Part shown: one piece after another, positions 53,876 through 62,467 of the stretch
Numbering within the stretch: position 1 is the first letter of the stretch
How the letters are laid out: the number at the start of each line of letters is the position of its first letter
Source: an uncultured Clostridia bacterium
Lineage (GTDB): Bacteria > Bacillota > Clostridia > TANB77 > CAG-508
DNA: 64,000 nucleotides
Assembly (NCBI GenBank): GCA_934129745.1
Contig: CAKOWZ010000008.1
Span: 1-64,000, forward strand
Reading direction: 5' to 3'
Program-made: the position numbers and the translations under genes
The notes under the pieces: generated by a model
What the model saw: the letters and a program-made list of their open reading frames with translations, nothing else
The model's database searches: none
What the model was told of the DNA's origin: nothing

Positions 53876-54054
53876 AAGAATAAAAAATAATAAACCAGAT
53901 AATAACCACATACAAAATCAATATAAAAAAATTTTTAATATTGATTTTATATGTGGTGTTTTGAGTTATAATCTTTTTAAGGTGAAAATGATTTGTTGAA
54001 GTTTATTAGAGAGTAACATAATTAAAGTATTTTATAAAAATATTATGTAAATAC

Positions 54055-54083
54055 TTGACAAATAAGCTAAATCATGTTAACAT
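54055..54083 (+). promoter_or_regulatory. Promoter of an RNA gene
   Basis: TTGACA 54055-54060 and TAACAT 54078-54083, 17-base spacer. Confidence 0.6.
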
Positions 54084-54089
54084 AAAAAT

Positions 54090-54230
54090 GTAACAAGGGA
54101 GTAATTAGTATATTCCTTAAAAAAGATTATATAGTAAAATCAACATTATGAGATTCGAAACTCTGGTTTTACTTTAAATAATAAGACTTGTTATATATGT
54201 TAACATTACATATATCAACAAGTCTTTTTT
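54090..54230 (+). ncRNA. Candidate structured RNA
   Basis: After the promoter lie AGTAAAA..GTTTTACT arms enclosing GAG-ATTCGAAA-CTC, and a terminator AAGACTTGTT / AACAAGTCTTTTTT at 54183-54230. No ORF fits. A second hairpin with a T-run follows at 54250-54284. Confidence 0.45.
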
Positions 54231-54249
54231 GAATCTAGATAAAAAAGGA

Positions 54250-54284
54250 AAAGGTATATGTAATAAATTACATATACCTTTTTT
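54250..54284. terminator. Bidirectional terminator
   Basis: AAGGTATATGTAAT pairs with ATTACATATACCTT, flanked by A-rich and T-rich tracts. Confidence 0.75.
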
Positions 54285-54427
54285 ACATAAAAGTTTTGAA
54301 ACAATGTAAAACTGGCAGATATTAGATAAAATATCTTTTTATATTATAGTTCATTAATTAATATGTAAATGTTAATACAAAATTAAAAGATAAAAATTAA
54401 AATAATAATAGAAAGGGGAAATGAAAA

Positions 54428-54967
54428 ATGTTAACAAAAGCAAAAATGTTATATCAAGTAAAATTAATTTTAGACTATTTACCAGAGGAGGAATATAATC
54501 TTATACCAAAAGAAACAATCAATTACATAGAAGATAATTTTGAATATGATGAAAACATAAAAATTGATCCAAATATTCCATTAGAAAATCAAAATATAGA
54601 TGATAGTAGTTATAAATATTTGGAGAAAATTATAGCTGAAGCAGAAAAAAATCAAAAAGTAAGTAAAAATAAAGAATTGGAAGATTATATAAAAGATGTA
54701 AAAGAGTCTAATAAAAATTTTGAAACAAATGTTGAAAATATTAGGTTAAAAGAATTAGTTGAACTATTAAAAAAAGAAAATGGGAAAATTCCAAAGATAA
54801 AAAGTTTAGTAGAAGATTATAAAAATGCATTGGAAGAAAAAAATAAAAAAATTGAAGAGTTGAAAAAAAATAATAAATATTTGATAGAGTTGTTTAATAG
54901 AATTCCTAAGTTTATTAGAAAGTTTTTTATTAAAGAGGATATTAAATTATTGAATGAAGGAAAATAA
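54428..54967 (+). CDS. Unknown protein, paralog of the gene at 56670
   Basis: GAAAGGGGAA precedes the ATG. The 179-residue protein has a conserved N-terminal domain (YQVKLILDYLPEEEYNLIP, TINYIEDNFEYDENI, about 1-60) and a central coiled coil (about 75-150). The C-terminal amphipathic motif RIPKFIRKFFIKEDIKLL may bind a membrane. It resembles 56670-57209 along its whole length. The family is unknown to me. It begins a four-gene cluster inside the direct-repeat-bounded region. Confidence 0.7.
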   Translation: MLTKAKMLYQVKLILDYLPEEEYNLIPKETINYIEDNFEYDENIKIDPNIPLENQNIDDSSYKYLEKIIAEAEKNQKVSKNKELEDYIKDVKESNKNFETNVENIRLKELVELLKKENGKIPKIKSLVEDYKNALEEKNKKIEELKKNNKYLIELFNRIPKFIRKFFIKEDIKLLNEGK

Positions 54968-54990
54968 TTTTGGTTAAGGAGTGATGTATT

Positions 54991-56616
54991 GTGAATAAAG
55001 AGAATGTAGTTGATGCATATAATAAATTACTAAATGCAGTATTAGATTATTTTCAAGGAAATAAAGCTATAGATTATAAGCAGAGTAATTTAATAATGCA
55101 ATATGTTAAACAAAATGATGAAAGTGAAAAGTTAGTGAAAAGGAAAAAAATAGATAAAATTTTATTAAAAATAGATAAATTTTCTAGGGAAAAACATTAT
55201 ATCGCTATTCCAGATTATTACGATTTAGAAGAACTTGAAGGAAGTAGATTAAAGCATATTGGAGGAGATTATTTAGAAAAAAAAGAAATTCGTGATATGT
55301 TAGAAAAAAGAATTGATTCTAGAAGAAGTGGACCACGAAATAATATTTATGATTTTTTAAGATTCTTAATTAGTGATGTTAAATGTGAAAATAAAAAATT
55401 AACAAATGAAAAGAAACAACAACAAGAAGAAAAATCTCAAATAAGTGATGAACAAACTGTTAGAACAGATACATTTAATTTCAATTATTCTAATCCTAGA
55501 ACAAATTTATCAAAAAGTTATGAAAGAAAAGAAGATGTTGAAACTAAAAAGCGTATTGAAGAAAGAGAAGTAAATGATTTAGATACTGTAAAAGATATAA
55601 TGCTAAGAGAAGAAATTGCTTTTGATAAGTCGTTAGAGAAAGGATATGTTAGTTATTTTGAGTTAGGAGAATCATATACATTAGATGAGAAAAAAAGAAA
55701 AGAATATTTAACAGAAAATTTGAGTGTTACTACAAGTCAAAAACGTTTATCAGAAGAACATAAAAAGTTAGATAACAGTGCTGCTAGTAGTATGATTAGA
55801 GATGCAGAAGGAATAGAAGATTTAATTGTTCAAAATTTACTTAAAGTTAATTTTGATATGTCAAGACTCTCTGAATTGCATAAACAAACATTATTAAAAT
55901 CTAAATATAATCCTCATAGGCTTCTAGAACAATACAAAAAATTATATGATAAGTATTCTAAACAATTTGACAAAATTCCAGATAAAGAAAAAGAAAGAAT
56001 AAAAGTATTTTGTGAAAATAATGGTGTGGACTTTATACCTAGTCCAGAAGATATAATAGCAAAAATAAATTCTAGAATTCAAGAGAAAATGATTGAATAT
56101 AATGTTGGAATAAGACCAGATGATAGTGGAAAATTATGTGGAAGTTATGCGTTAACAACTTATATGAATCCTGAACAGATTGCAAGAACAGAGTATTTAA
56201 TTAAACAGAAAATAGAAAAACAAAACAAACCTATAATTGTTACAGAATATGATGTAGAACAGGAATGGAAAAAGGCTTGGAGACAAAATATTCCAGGAGT
56301 TTCAAAAAAATCTATAAGGAAAAAATTAGAAGAAGAATATGAAAGAGAAAATGAAGCAACATTAAGAATTAATAAAGAAAAACAAAGAAACTTGCAGTAT
56401 AATTATTCAGTTGCAATATCTGTAAAAGAAAAAATGGACAGACCTTTACCAGAAATATGTAGAGAAGTTTTGCATGAAGAGCCTATATTTGAAGAACCTA
56501 AAAAAGAAAAGAAGAACCAATCATTAATAGAAAAAGATAAAGTAAAGGGCTTCTCATTTGCGAGTATAAAACAAGCAATTAATAAAGCCTTAGGAAGAGG
56601 TGAGCATGATAGATAA
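54991..56616 (+). CDS. Unknown 541-residue helical protein
   Basis: GTG 54991 follows AAGGAG (54977-54982), 23 bases after its neighbour. The protein is highly charged and helical with several coiled-coil stretches (about 125-260 and 420-470). A more folded middle has FDKIPDKEKERIKVFCENNG, and DDSGKLCGSYALTTYMNPEQ is a distinctive loop. No signal, membrane or catalytic motif is recognised. It lies between the two paralogous small genes, suggesting a complex. Confidence 0.65.
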   Translation: MNKENVVDAYNKLLNAVLDYFQGNKAIDYKQSNLIMQYVKQNDESEKLVKRKKIDKILLKIDKFSREKHYIAIPDYYDLEELEGSRLKHIGGDYLEKKEIRDMLEKRIDSRRSGPRNNIYDFLRFLISDVKCENKKLTNEKKQQQEEKSQISDEQTVRTDTFNFNYSNPRTNLSKSYERKEDVETKKRIEEREVNDLDTVKDIMLREEIAFDKSLEKGYVSYFELGESYTLDEKKRKEYLTENLSVTTSQKRLSEEHKKLDNSAASSMIRDAEGIEDLIVQNLLKVNFDMSRLSELHKQTLLKSKYNPHRLLEQYKKLYDKYSKQFDKIPDKEKERIKVFCENNGVDFIPSPEDIIAKINSRIQEKMIEYNVGIRPDDSGKLCGSYALTTYMNPEQIARTEYLIKQKIEKQNKPIIVTEYDVEQEWKKAWRQNIPGVSKKSIRKKLEEEYERENEATLRINKEKQRNLQYNYSVAISVKEKMDRPLPEICREVLHEEPIFEEPKKEKKNQSLIEKDKVKGFSFASIKQAINKALGRGEHDR

Positions 56617-56669
56617 AAATAATATAATAAAAAATTTAAATAATAATTAAATTAAGGAGGTGAATTTAA

Positions 56670-57209
56670 ATGTTAACTAAAGAGAAAGCATTATATCAAG
56701 TAAAATTGATATTAGATTATCTGCCACAGGAAGAATATGATTTAATACCACAAAATACTATCGATTACATAGAAGATAATTTTGAGTATGATGAAAATAT
56801 TACTATAAATCCTGATATGCCACTAGAGAAGCAAAATATTGATGAGGCAAGTTATAGATATCTAGAAAAAATAATAGCTCAGGTTGAAGAAAAAAGTAAA
56901 GATAGTGAAATAACAAACTATATTAGTAGCGTAGAAGAATCTAATAGAAATAATGATACAAATGAAGAAATTATAAGATTGAAAAACATAGTTGAAATTT
57001 TACAAAAAGAAAATGCAAAAATACCAAAAGTAAAAGATTTGGTTCAAGAATATAAAGATGAACTAGAGAAGAGAAATGAAGAAATAAAGATACTTAAAGT
57101 TAATAATAATTACTTGCAAAATCAGCTTAGTAAAATTCCTAAATTTATACGTAGGATTTTTATTAAGAAAGATGAAGTAAAATTACTAGAGGATGGAAAA
57201 ATAAATTAA
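56670..57209 (+). CDS. Unknown protein, paralog of the gene at 54428
   Basis: AAGGAGGTG precedes the ATG. The 179 residues keep the same N-terminus (ALYQVKLILDYLPQEEYDLI) and the same C-terminal motif (KIPKFIRRIFIKKDEVKLL) as the first copy, with divergence in the coiled-coil middle. The equal length and order point to a duplication flanking the 541-residue gene. Confidence 0.7.
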   Translation: MLTKEKALYQVKLILDYLPQEEYDLIPQNTIDYIEDNFEYDENITINPDMPLEKQNIDEASYRYLEKIIAQVEEKSKDSEITNYISSVEESNRNNDTNEEIIRLKNIVEILQKENAKIPKVKDLVQEYKDELEKRNEEIKILKVNNNYLQNQLSKIPKFIRRIFIKKDEVKLLEDGKIN

Positions 57210-57235
57210 TATAATATGAAAGGATTGATTTTATT

Positions 57236-58228
57236 ATGGAAGAAAGAAAAATAACGAGTAAAGAAGAAGCATTAAAAATAATTGCGGAGAATCCAAAGTG
57301 TATGATGAATCTAAGACTACTTAGTGAAGACCTAAGAGACGATATAGATGTTTTAAATGCCGCAATAAAATATGAGTGTTTACTTTTGAGTGATGTATCT
57401 GATAGAAAAAAGAATGACAAAAACTTTGTGTTAAGTGTAATAAGACAAACGTACCCTTCATCAGGACGTGCTTTAGAATGTATAAGTGAAGAGTTAAGAA
57501 ATGATAAAGATGTTGTTTTAGCAGCATTGCTTGCACCACTTCATGATGACATTGATCTTCTTGGTTATGTGAGTGAAGAGTTAAGAAGTGATAAAGATGT
57601 TGTTCTTGCAGCAGTTAGAACTGAAGGAACTAATTTATGTTATGCAAGTGAAGAGCTAAGAAGTGATAAAGGCGTTGTAGAAACTGCAGTAAAATCACAC
57701 AGAGGAGCTTTTAAGTATGCAAGCGAAGATTTAAGAGGTGATGATCGTATAGCATACTTCGCTATAAATAGTAGTAGAGGACGTTATGATTCGGTGCTAG
57801 AGTTTGCAAGTGAAGAATTAAGAGGAGATAAAGCTTTAGTCATGAATGCAGTTAGCGTAAAAGGTGGAGAATTAAAATTTGCAAGTGAAGCGCTACAATC
57901 AGATAGAGAAATTGCTGAGACTGCAATAAAAACTAATCCATACTCAATTGAATATGTAAATTCAGAAATTATAGATAGTGACTTAATTGAGCTAGCTTGG
58001 GAATCTTATAGACAAAAAGAAGAGGAAGATGCTAAATATGCTGAATTATATGGTGATTACGGACATTATTATGATGAAAATAATGAGGAATATGATACGA
58101 TAATGTCAGTACAAGAAAAATATAATGAAAGAATGAAAACGTCGAAACAAAAATCTGAAATATCAATGGAAGATATTAAGAGGGCTGTTAATGAACATAC
58201 AAAAGAAGTTGATATAAAAGATAGATAG
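57236..58228 (+). CDS. DUF4116 repeat protein
   Basis: The 330-residue protein consists of about seven repeats of the type YVSEELRSDKDVVLAAVR and FASEELRGDKALVMNAV. These match DUF4116 helical repeats of roughly 35-40 residues. GAAAGGA precedes the ATG. The last 70 residues are acidic and charged. DUF4116 repeats occur in protein-interaction contexts; the role here is unknown. It is the last gene of the four-gene cluster. Confidence 0.8.
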   Translation: MEERKITSKEEALKIIAENPKCMMNLRLLSEDLRDDIDVLNAAIKYECLLLSDVSDRKKNDKNFVLSVIRQTYPSSGRALECISEELRNDKDVVLAALLAPLHDDIDLLGYVSEELRSDKDVVLAAVRTEGTNLCYASEELRSDKGVVETAVKSHRGAFKYASEDLRGDDRIAYFAINSSRGRYDSVLEFASEELRGDKALVMNAVSVKGGELKFASEALQSDREIAETAIKTNPYSIEYVNSEIIDSDLIELAWESYRQKEEEDAKYAELYGDYGHYYDENNEEYDTIMSVQEKYNERMKTSKQKSEISMEDIKRAVNEHTKEVDIKDR

Positions 58229-58304
58229 TATATGAATTCGTATTTATGTTTCATTTAACGACAAAAACTGTATTATATTTCAAAAAATCTTCAAAATCTA
58301 TTCA

Positions 58305-58390
58305 TTGACTATCGAATTTTAAGGTAGTATTATCTTAATATGAAAATATATATCAAACGGGAGAGCTAAAAAACGGCTCTTCTTTTTTGA
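58305..58390 (+). promoter_or_regulatory. Promoter and attenuator-like leader before the coupling-protein remnant
   Basis: TTGACT 58305-58310 and TATTAT 58328-58333 are 17 bases apart. The short leader carries AGAGC-TAAAAAAC-GGCTCT plus TTCTTTTTT, a terminator inside the leader before ATG 58414. Confidence 0.6.
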
Positions 58391-58413
58391 TGTTTTGAAA
58401 GGACAAAGGATAA

Positions 58414-58779
58414 ATGAAAGGAAGGAAACTAAAGACAAAAAATTTAGGCATTATACTTGCTTTTTTCATAGCAGTTATTTTATCTGCGATAATTTCAACA
58501 ATATTACATCTAATATTTACAAGAGTTCCAGAAGAAATAATAAATATTAGACCAAACACAATAATTAAAAGTCTATCAAGTAGTAAAGAGCATTTTGAAA
58601 TGTTTGTTTTAACAATAGTAGCTTTTATTCTATTAGCTTTTCTTACAATATTTAAAGTATTTGATTTGAAAGACTATAAGTCTAAAACATACAAAGTAAC
58701 GAACTGGATTGTCAACCCTTTTTTATACAATTTTTATAAGGACACTTTTAATAACATCATTAATTTTTCATTACGGTAA
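58414..58779 (+). pseudogene. Truncated VirD4/TraG-type coupling protein
   Basis: The first 97 residues have two membrane segments (about 11-32 and 68-87) and the spacer SLSSSKEHFEMFVLTIVAF, as in type IV coupling proteins of conjugative elements. At 58705 the sequence switches into the 395-bp repeat, so the ATPase domain is lost. It is a relic of an integrative conjugative element. Confidence 0.65.
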
Positions 58780-59098
58780 TAAACTTAACTTATGTAAGTT
58801 TATTACCAATTACATATTATAATTTTCATTCATTGTGCAATTACGAAAATGGCATAAATCACTTCGTTTTTTATACATTTTCTTCATTGACAATCTAATA
58901 TGTTGTTCTTCTTATGGAAGACCACGAAGTAGAACATACAACTTTCTTCATTTTAAAAAGCTATTAAAAGAAAACAATCTTCCAGATATAAGATGGCATG
59001 ATTTAAGAGCAACTTATGCAACAATACTATTAAAGAATAATTTTAATTTAAAAGCAGTATCTAAAAAGTTAGGACATGCTACACAAATTATAACAGCA
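58705..59098. repeat. 395-bp direct repeat, copy B
   Basis: Nearly identical to 50450-50844; one substitution and one single-base length difference are seen near the start. It interrupts the coupling protein gene. Confidence 0.9.
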
Positions 59099-59356
59099 GA
59101 TGTTTATGCAGACAAAGAAGAACTGGTTGCTGATTGTGTTAATGATATAGAATCTTTTATAGCTGATGTATAACCTAAGAATGAAGATACGGTAGTGAAT
59201 GACTATACTGATATATCTAAAGATGTAAATAATAATGTTATAGATAGTTTTATAGATGATGTTACTTCTTTCGATATACCAGTTGTAAAGGAATATCATA
59301 AATCAAATGAAGAAATAGACATATTAGATAATTATATAGAAGAATTGTGTGTGTAG
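58835..59356 (+). pseudogene. Tyrosine recombinase fragment, copy B
   Basis: The integrase catalytic part (WHDLRATYATILLKN, VSKKLGHATQIITADVYAD) is more complete than copy A and includes the ADVYA region with the expected Tyr. A TAA at 59171 interrupts it, and open reading continues in frame to TAG at 59354. The N-terminal domain is missing. Confidence 0.75.
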
Positions 59357-59373
59357 AAGCGGTAAAATATATA

Positions 59374-59402
59374 TTGTTAAATTGCTTGTTCTGTGATATA
59401 AT
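59374..59402 (+). promoter_or_regulatory. Promoter of uvrB
   Basis: TTGTTA 59374-59379 and TATAAT 59397-59402, 17-base spacer. No LexA box was recognised. Confidence 0.6.
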
Positions 59403-59486
59403 GTTTATTATAGAAAAACAAATAACTTTATTTAGAATTATTTAGTATTACCTAGTAATATTTACTTGAAAAAAATAAAAAATGTG

Positions 59487-59580
59487 ACCTAATTCGTAAA
59501 AAGGCAAAAAAATGAAAAAATTTGGTATTTAGAATTCCAAAAAGAATTCGGAAAAATTGTGAATTTTACGAATTTTAGGT
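59487..59580. repeat. Long imperfect inverted repeat in the uvrB leader
   Basis: ACCTAATTCGTAAAA and TTTTACGAATTTTAGGT enclose GAATTCCAAAAAGAATTC. It would fold into a long hairpin between the promoter and the uvrB start. Confidence 0.6.
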
Positions 59581-59647
59581 TAATAAAGAACATAGTACAA
59601 AAATCACGGAAAAAGATTGAAATATCAATAAAAAAGGAAGTGAAAAC

Positions 59648-61595
59648 ATGTTTAAGTTACATTCAGATTACAAGCCAACAGGAGACCAACCACAAGCAAT
59701 TGAATACTTATCAAACGGAATTAAAGAAGGCAAGAAATTCCAGACGCTTCTAGGTGTTACGGGTTCAGGAAAGACCTTCACAATGGCTAACATAATACAA
59801 AAAGTACAAAAACCAACACTGGTACTTGCCCACAATAAGACTTTAGCTGGTCAGCTATACTCCGAATTCAAAGAGTTCTTCCCAGAGAACAATGTAGAAT
59901 ATTTCGTTTCATATTATGATTACTACCAACCAGAAAGCTATATTCCACAATCAGACACATATATAGAAAAAGACTCATCAGTGAATGATGAAATAGACAA
60001 ACTACGTCACTCAGCAACAGCATCATTATTTGAAACAAGAGATGTAATAATAGTAGCATCAGTATCATGTATATATGGATTACGGAGACCCAATTGATTA
60101 CGAAAATCTAATAATTTCTCTAAGACCAGGAATGCAAAAAAATAGAGATGAAGTTCTAAAAAAACTAATAAACATGCAATATACACGTAATGAATTAGAC
60201 TTCAAAAGAGGAACATTTAGAGCAAAAGGAGATATAGTAGAAATTTATCCATCAGACAGGGGAGAGAGTGCAATAAGAGTCGAATTTTGGGGAGATGAAA
60301 TAGAAAAAATATCAGAAATAAATCCATTAACAGGAAAAACAATAGGCATAAGAAATCATGTTATGATATTCCCAAATTCACATTATGCAACAACAAAAGA
60401 AAAAATGGAAAAAGCTGTAAAAACAATAGAAGCGGAGTTAAAAGAAAGAGTAGAATACTTCAAAAGTCAAGGCAAATTAATAGAAGCACAAAGAATAGAG
60501 GAAAGAACTAATTTTGACCTAGAAATGATGATTGAAACAGGGTTCTGCCAAGGAATAGAAAATTATTCAAGACATATAAGTGGAAGACCAGCAGGATCAC
60601 CGCCATATACATTGTTTGATTATTTACCAGATGATTTTTTACTATTAATAGATGAATCACATGCAACAATTCCACAAGTAAGAGCAATGTATAATGGTGA
60701 TAGAGCACGTAAAGAATCACTTGTAAATTATGGATTTAGATTATCATCAGCATTTGATAATAGACCATTAAAATTTGAAGAATTTGAAGAAAGAATTAAT
60801 CAAGTAATATTTGTAAGTGCAACACCAGCTGATTATGAAAAAGAACATTCTAAAGATAATGTTGTTGAACAAATTATTCGTCCAACAGGATTATTAGATC
60901 CGAAAATAGAAGTAAAACCAGTATCAAATCAAATTGATGATTTGATTTCACAAATTCATTTAACAGTCGAAAAAGGTGAAAGAGTATTAGTTACTACTTT
61001 AACTAAAAAAATGGCTGAAGATTTAACCTCATATTTATCAAGCTTAGATATAAAGGTGAAGTATATGCATTCAGATATTAAAGCATTAGAAAGAATGGAA
61101 ATTATTAGAGATTTACGTATGGGTGAATTTGATGTTTTAGTTGGCATTAATTTATTAAGAGAAGGTCTAGATATTCCTGAAGTATCTTTAGTAGCAATAT
61201 TAGATGCAGATAAAGAGGGATTTTTGCGTTCAGAACGTTCATTAATTCAAACAATAGGTCGTGCAGCAAGAAATACAGATGGTCGTGTTATAATGTATGC
61301 AGATGAGTTAACAGATTCAATGGATAAAGCAATTAGTGAAACAAATAGAAGACGTGAAATTCAAATGAAGTATAATGAAGAACATGGAATAACACCACAG
61401 ACAATTAAAAAATCTGTAAGAGATACAATTAAAGCAAGTATTGTGGAAGAGGCTCAGGAAGAATATCAATTAGATGAGAATATAAGTATTGAAGATTTGA
61501 TTAATAAGTTAACTGATGAGATGTTACAATATGCAGCTGCTATGGAGTTTGAAAAAGCGGCTGAAATTCGTGATAAGATAAAAGCTTTGGAATAG
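59648..61595 (+). CDS. uvrB: UvrABC subunit B, needs +1 shift at CGG 60083-60085
   Basis: UvrB is the damage-verifying helicase subunit of nucleotide excision repair. The zero frame gives FKLHSDYKPTGDQPQAIEYL, Walker A GVTGSGKT and the YYDYYQPESYIP beta hairpin, then VASVSCIYGL, reads CGG and stops after four more codons. Skipping C continues GDPIDYENLIISLRPGM through DESHATIPQVRAMY, the helicase motifs and the C-terminal UVR motif (AAAMEFEKAAEIRDKIKALE). The joined length is 648, as expected. AAGGAAG precedes the ATG. The zero frame alone would yield an inactive 149-residue fragment of an important repair gene, so a decoding event is likely. Confidence 0.9.
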
Positions 61596-61625
61596 GTTTA
61601 GAGGATAATTATATAAAAGATAAAA

Positions 61626-61660
61626 AATAGGCTCTCTTCTGTGTGAAGAGAGCCTATTAA
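61626..61660. terminator. Bidirectional terminator
   Basis: AATAGGCTCTCTT pairs with AAGAGAGCCTATT around a CTGTGTG loop. It serves uvrB and the convergent minus-strand gene. Confidence 0.9.
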
Positions 61661-61662
61661 AA

Positions 61663-62001
61663 TTACCTTTTAAGCAGCTTGTCTACTCGCTTGAAAAGTG
61701 CTTTGTCTTTTTTGTATTCCTTGATTTTAAAAATAACCAAAGAAAGTAGGCATGCAGGAGCAAATCCTATAACAATTCCAGACAGGGTCGCTAATATGTA
61801 TCTGGAACTTCCTGAAATAAGTAATGCACTAAAATTCCATGGTATGGCTGGTATGCTGAGAAGGCAACCCAATATTAGTGTTGTTTGAAATAAATCGGAT
61901 CCTTTTTCTTTTTTGAGAAAACGTAACCAGCCAAAAATGCCAACACAAGCAAGTGCTGAATAGAAAATGAGGATGAATGACACAACAGATGTATTAAACA
62001 T
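61663..62001 (-). CDS. Small membrane protein, unknown function
   Basis: The 112-residue protein has three membrane segments (about 5-22, 37-55 and 65-90) and a basic C-terminal tail. ATG 62001 is preceded by ATGGAG; the upstream ATG 62013 overlaps that site. I do not recognise the family. It is a single-gene cassette with its own promoter and a leader hairpin. Confidence 0.6.
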   Translation of the reverse strand: MFNTSVVSFILIFYSALACVGIFGWLRFLKKEKGSDLFQTTLILGCLLSIPAIPWNFSALLISGSSRYILATLSGIVIGFAPACLLSLVIFKIKEYKKDKALFKRVDKLLKR

Positions 62002-62151
62002 AAAAAACTCCATTCTGCTACATAGGTAGCTATATAATATAGTATATATATATGTAAACGTTAAGACTACAAGTAGTAGCCAAACGATAGTAAAATAAAT
62101 TAGGCAGTTAGCCTAGGTAACTTCTTTTTTAGAAGTTTAAAACATAAATAT

Positions 62152-62180
62152 AGTATACCATATTTATGTAAATTAGTCAA
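62152..62180 (-). promoter_or_regulatory. Promoter of the small membrane protein gene
   Basis: Minus-strand TTGACT and TATACT, 17-base spacer with TTTACATAA. The leader of about 140 bases has AACTTCT/AGAAGTT and GCTAC-CTAT-GTAGC hairpins. Confidence 0.7.
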
Positions 62181-62370
62181 CAACTTTTTAAATAAAAATA
62201 CTTCTAATTTTTTGTATCTTTTGTTAAGTTATATACTTAATAAAGTTATTTTAACTTAATTTAATTGAAAAGGCATTAATTCTACCTGCTATAAACATAA
62301 AAAGTTGACACCGAGAGGTTATGAAAACACTATGTAAACCAGTAAAAATAAACAAATGTTCTGGTATCTA

Positions 62371-62399
62371 TTGCTAAAAGCACAATTATATGGTATAAT
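62371..62399 (+). promoter_or_regulatory. Promoter of the lipoprotein gene at 62468
   Basis: TTGCTA 62371-62376 and TATAAT 62394-62399 with a 17-base spacer. Confidence 0.65.
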
Positions 62400-62467
62400 T
62401 AAGTATATTGAATAACAAACAATCTTATTATATATCATTAATATGTAAAAAGAATGGAGGAATATAT

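Noticed and set aside
4060..60085. prfB-like programmed frameshifting
   Set aside because: prfB needs a Shine-Dalgarno-like stimulator and a slippery CTT-T before a stop. None of the five sites has these, and the preceding codons cannot re-pair in +1.
4060..60085. Sequencing error as explanation for the five breaks
   Set aside because: Random errors would include deletions, homopolymers and other bases. All five are a single C directly before a glycine codon with no shared wider context. Not fully excluded without reads.
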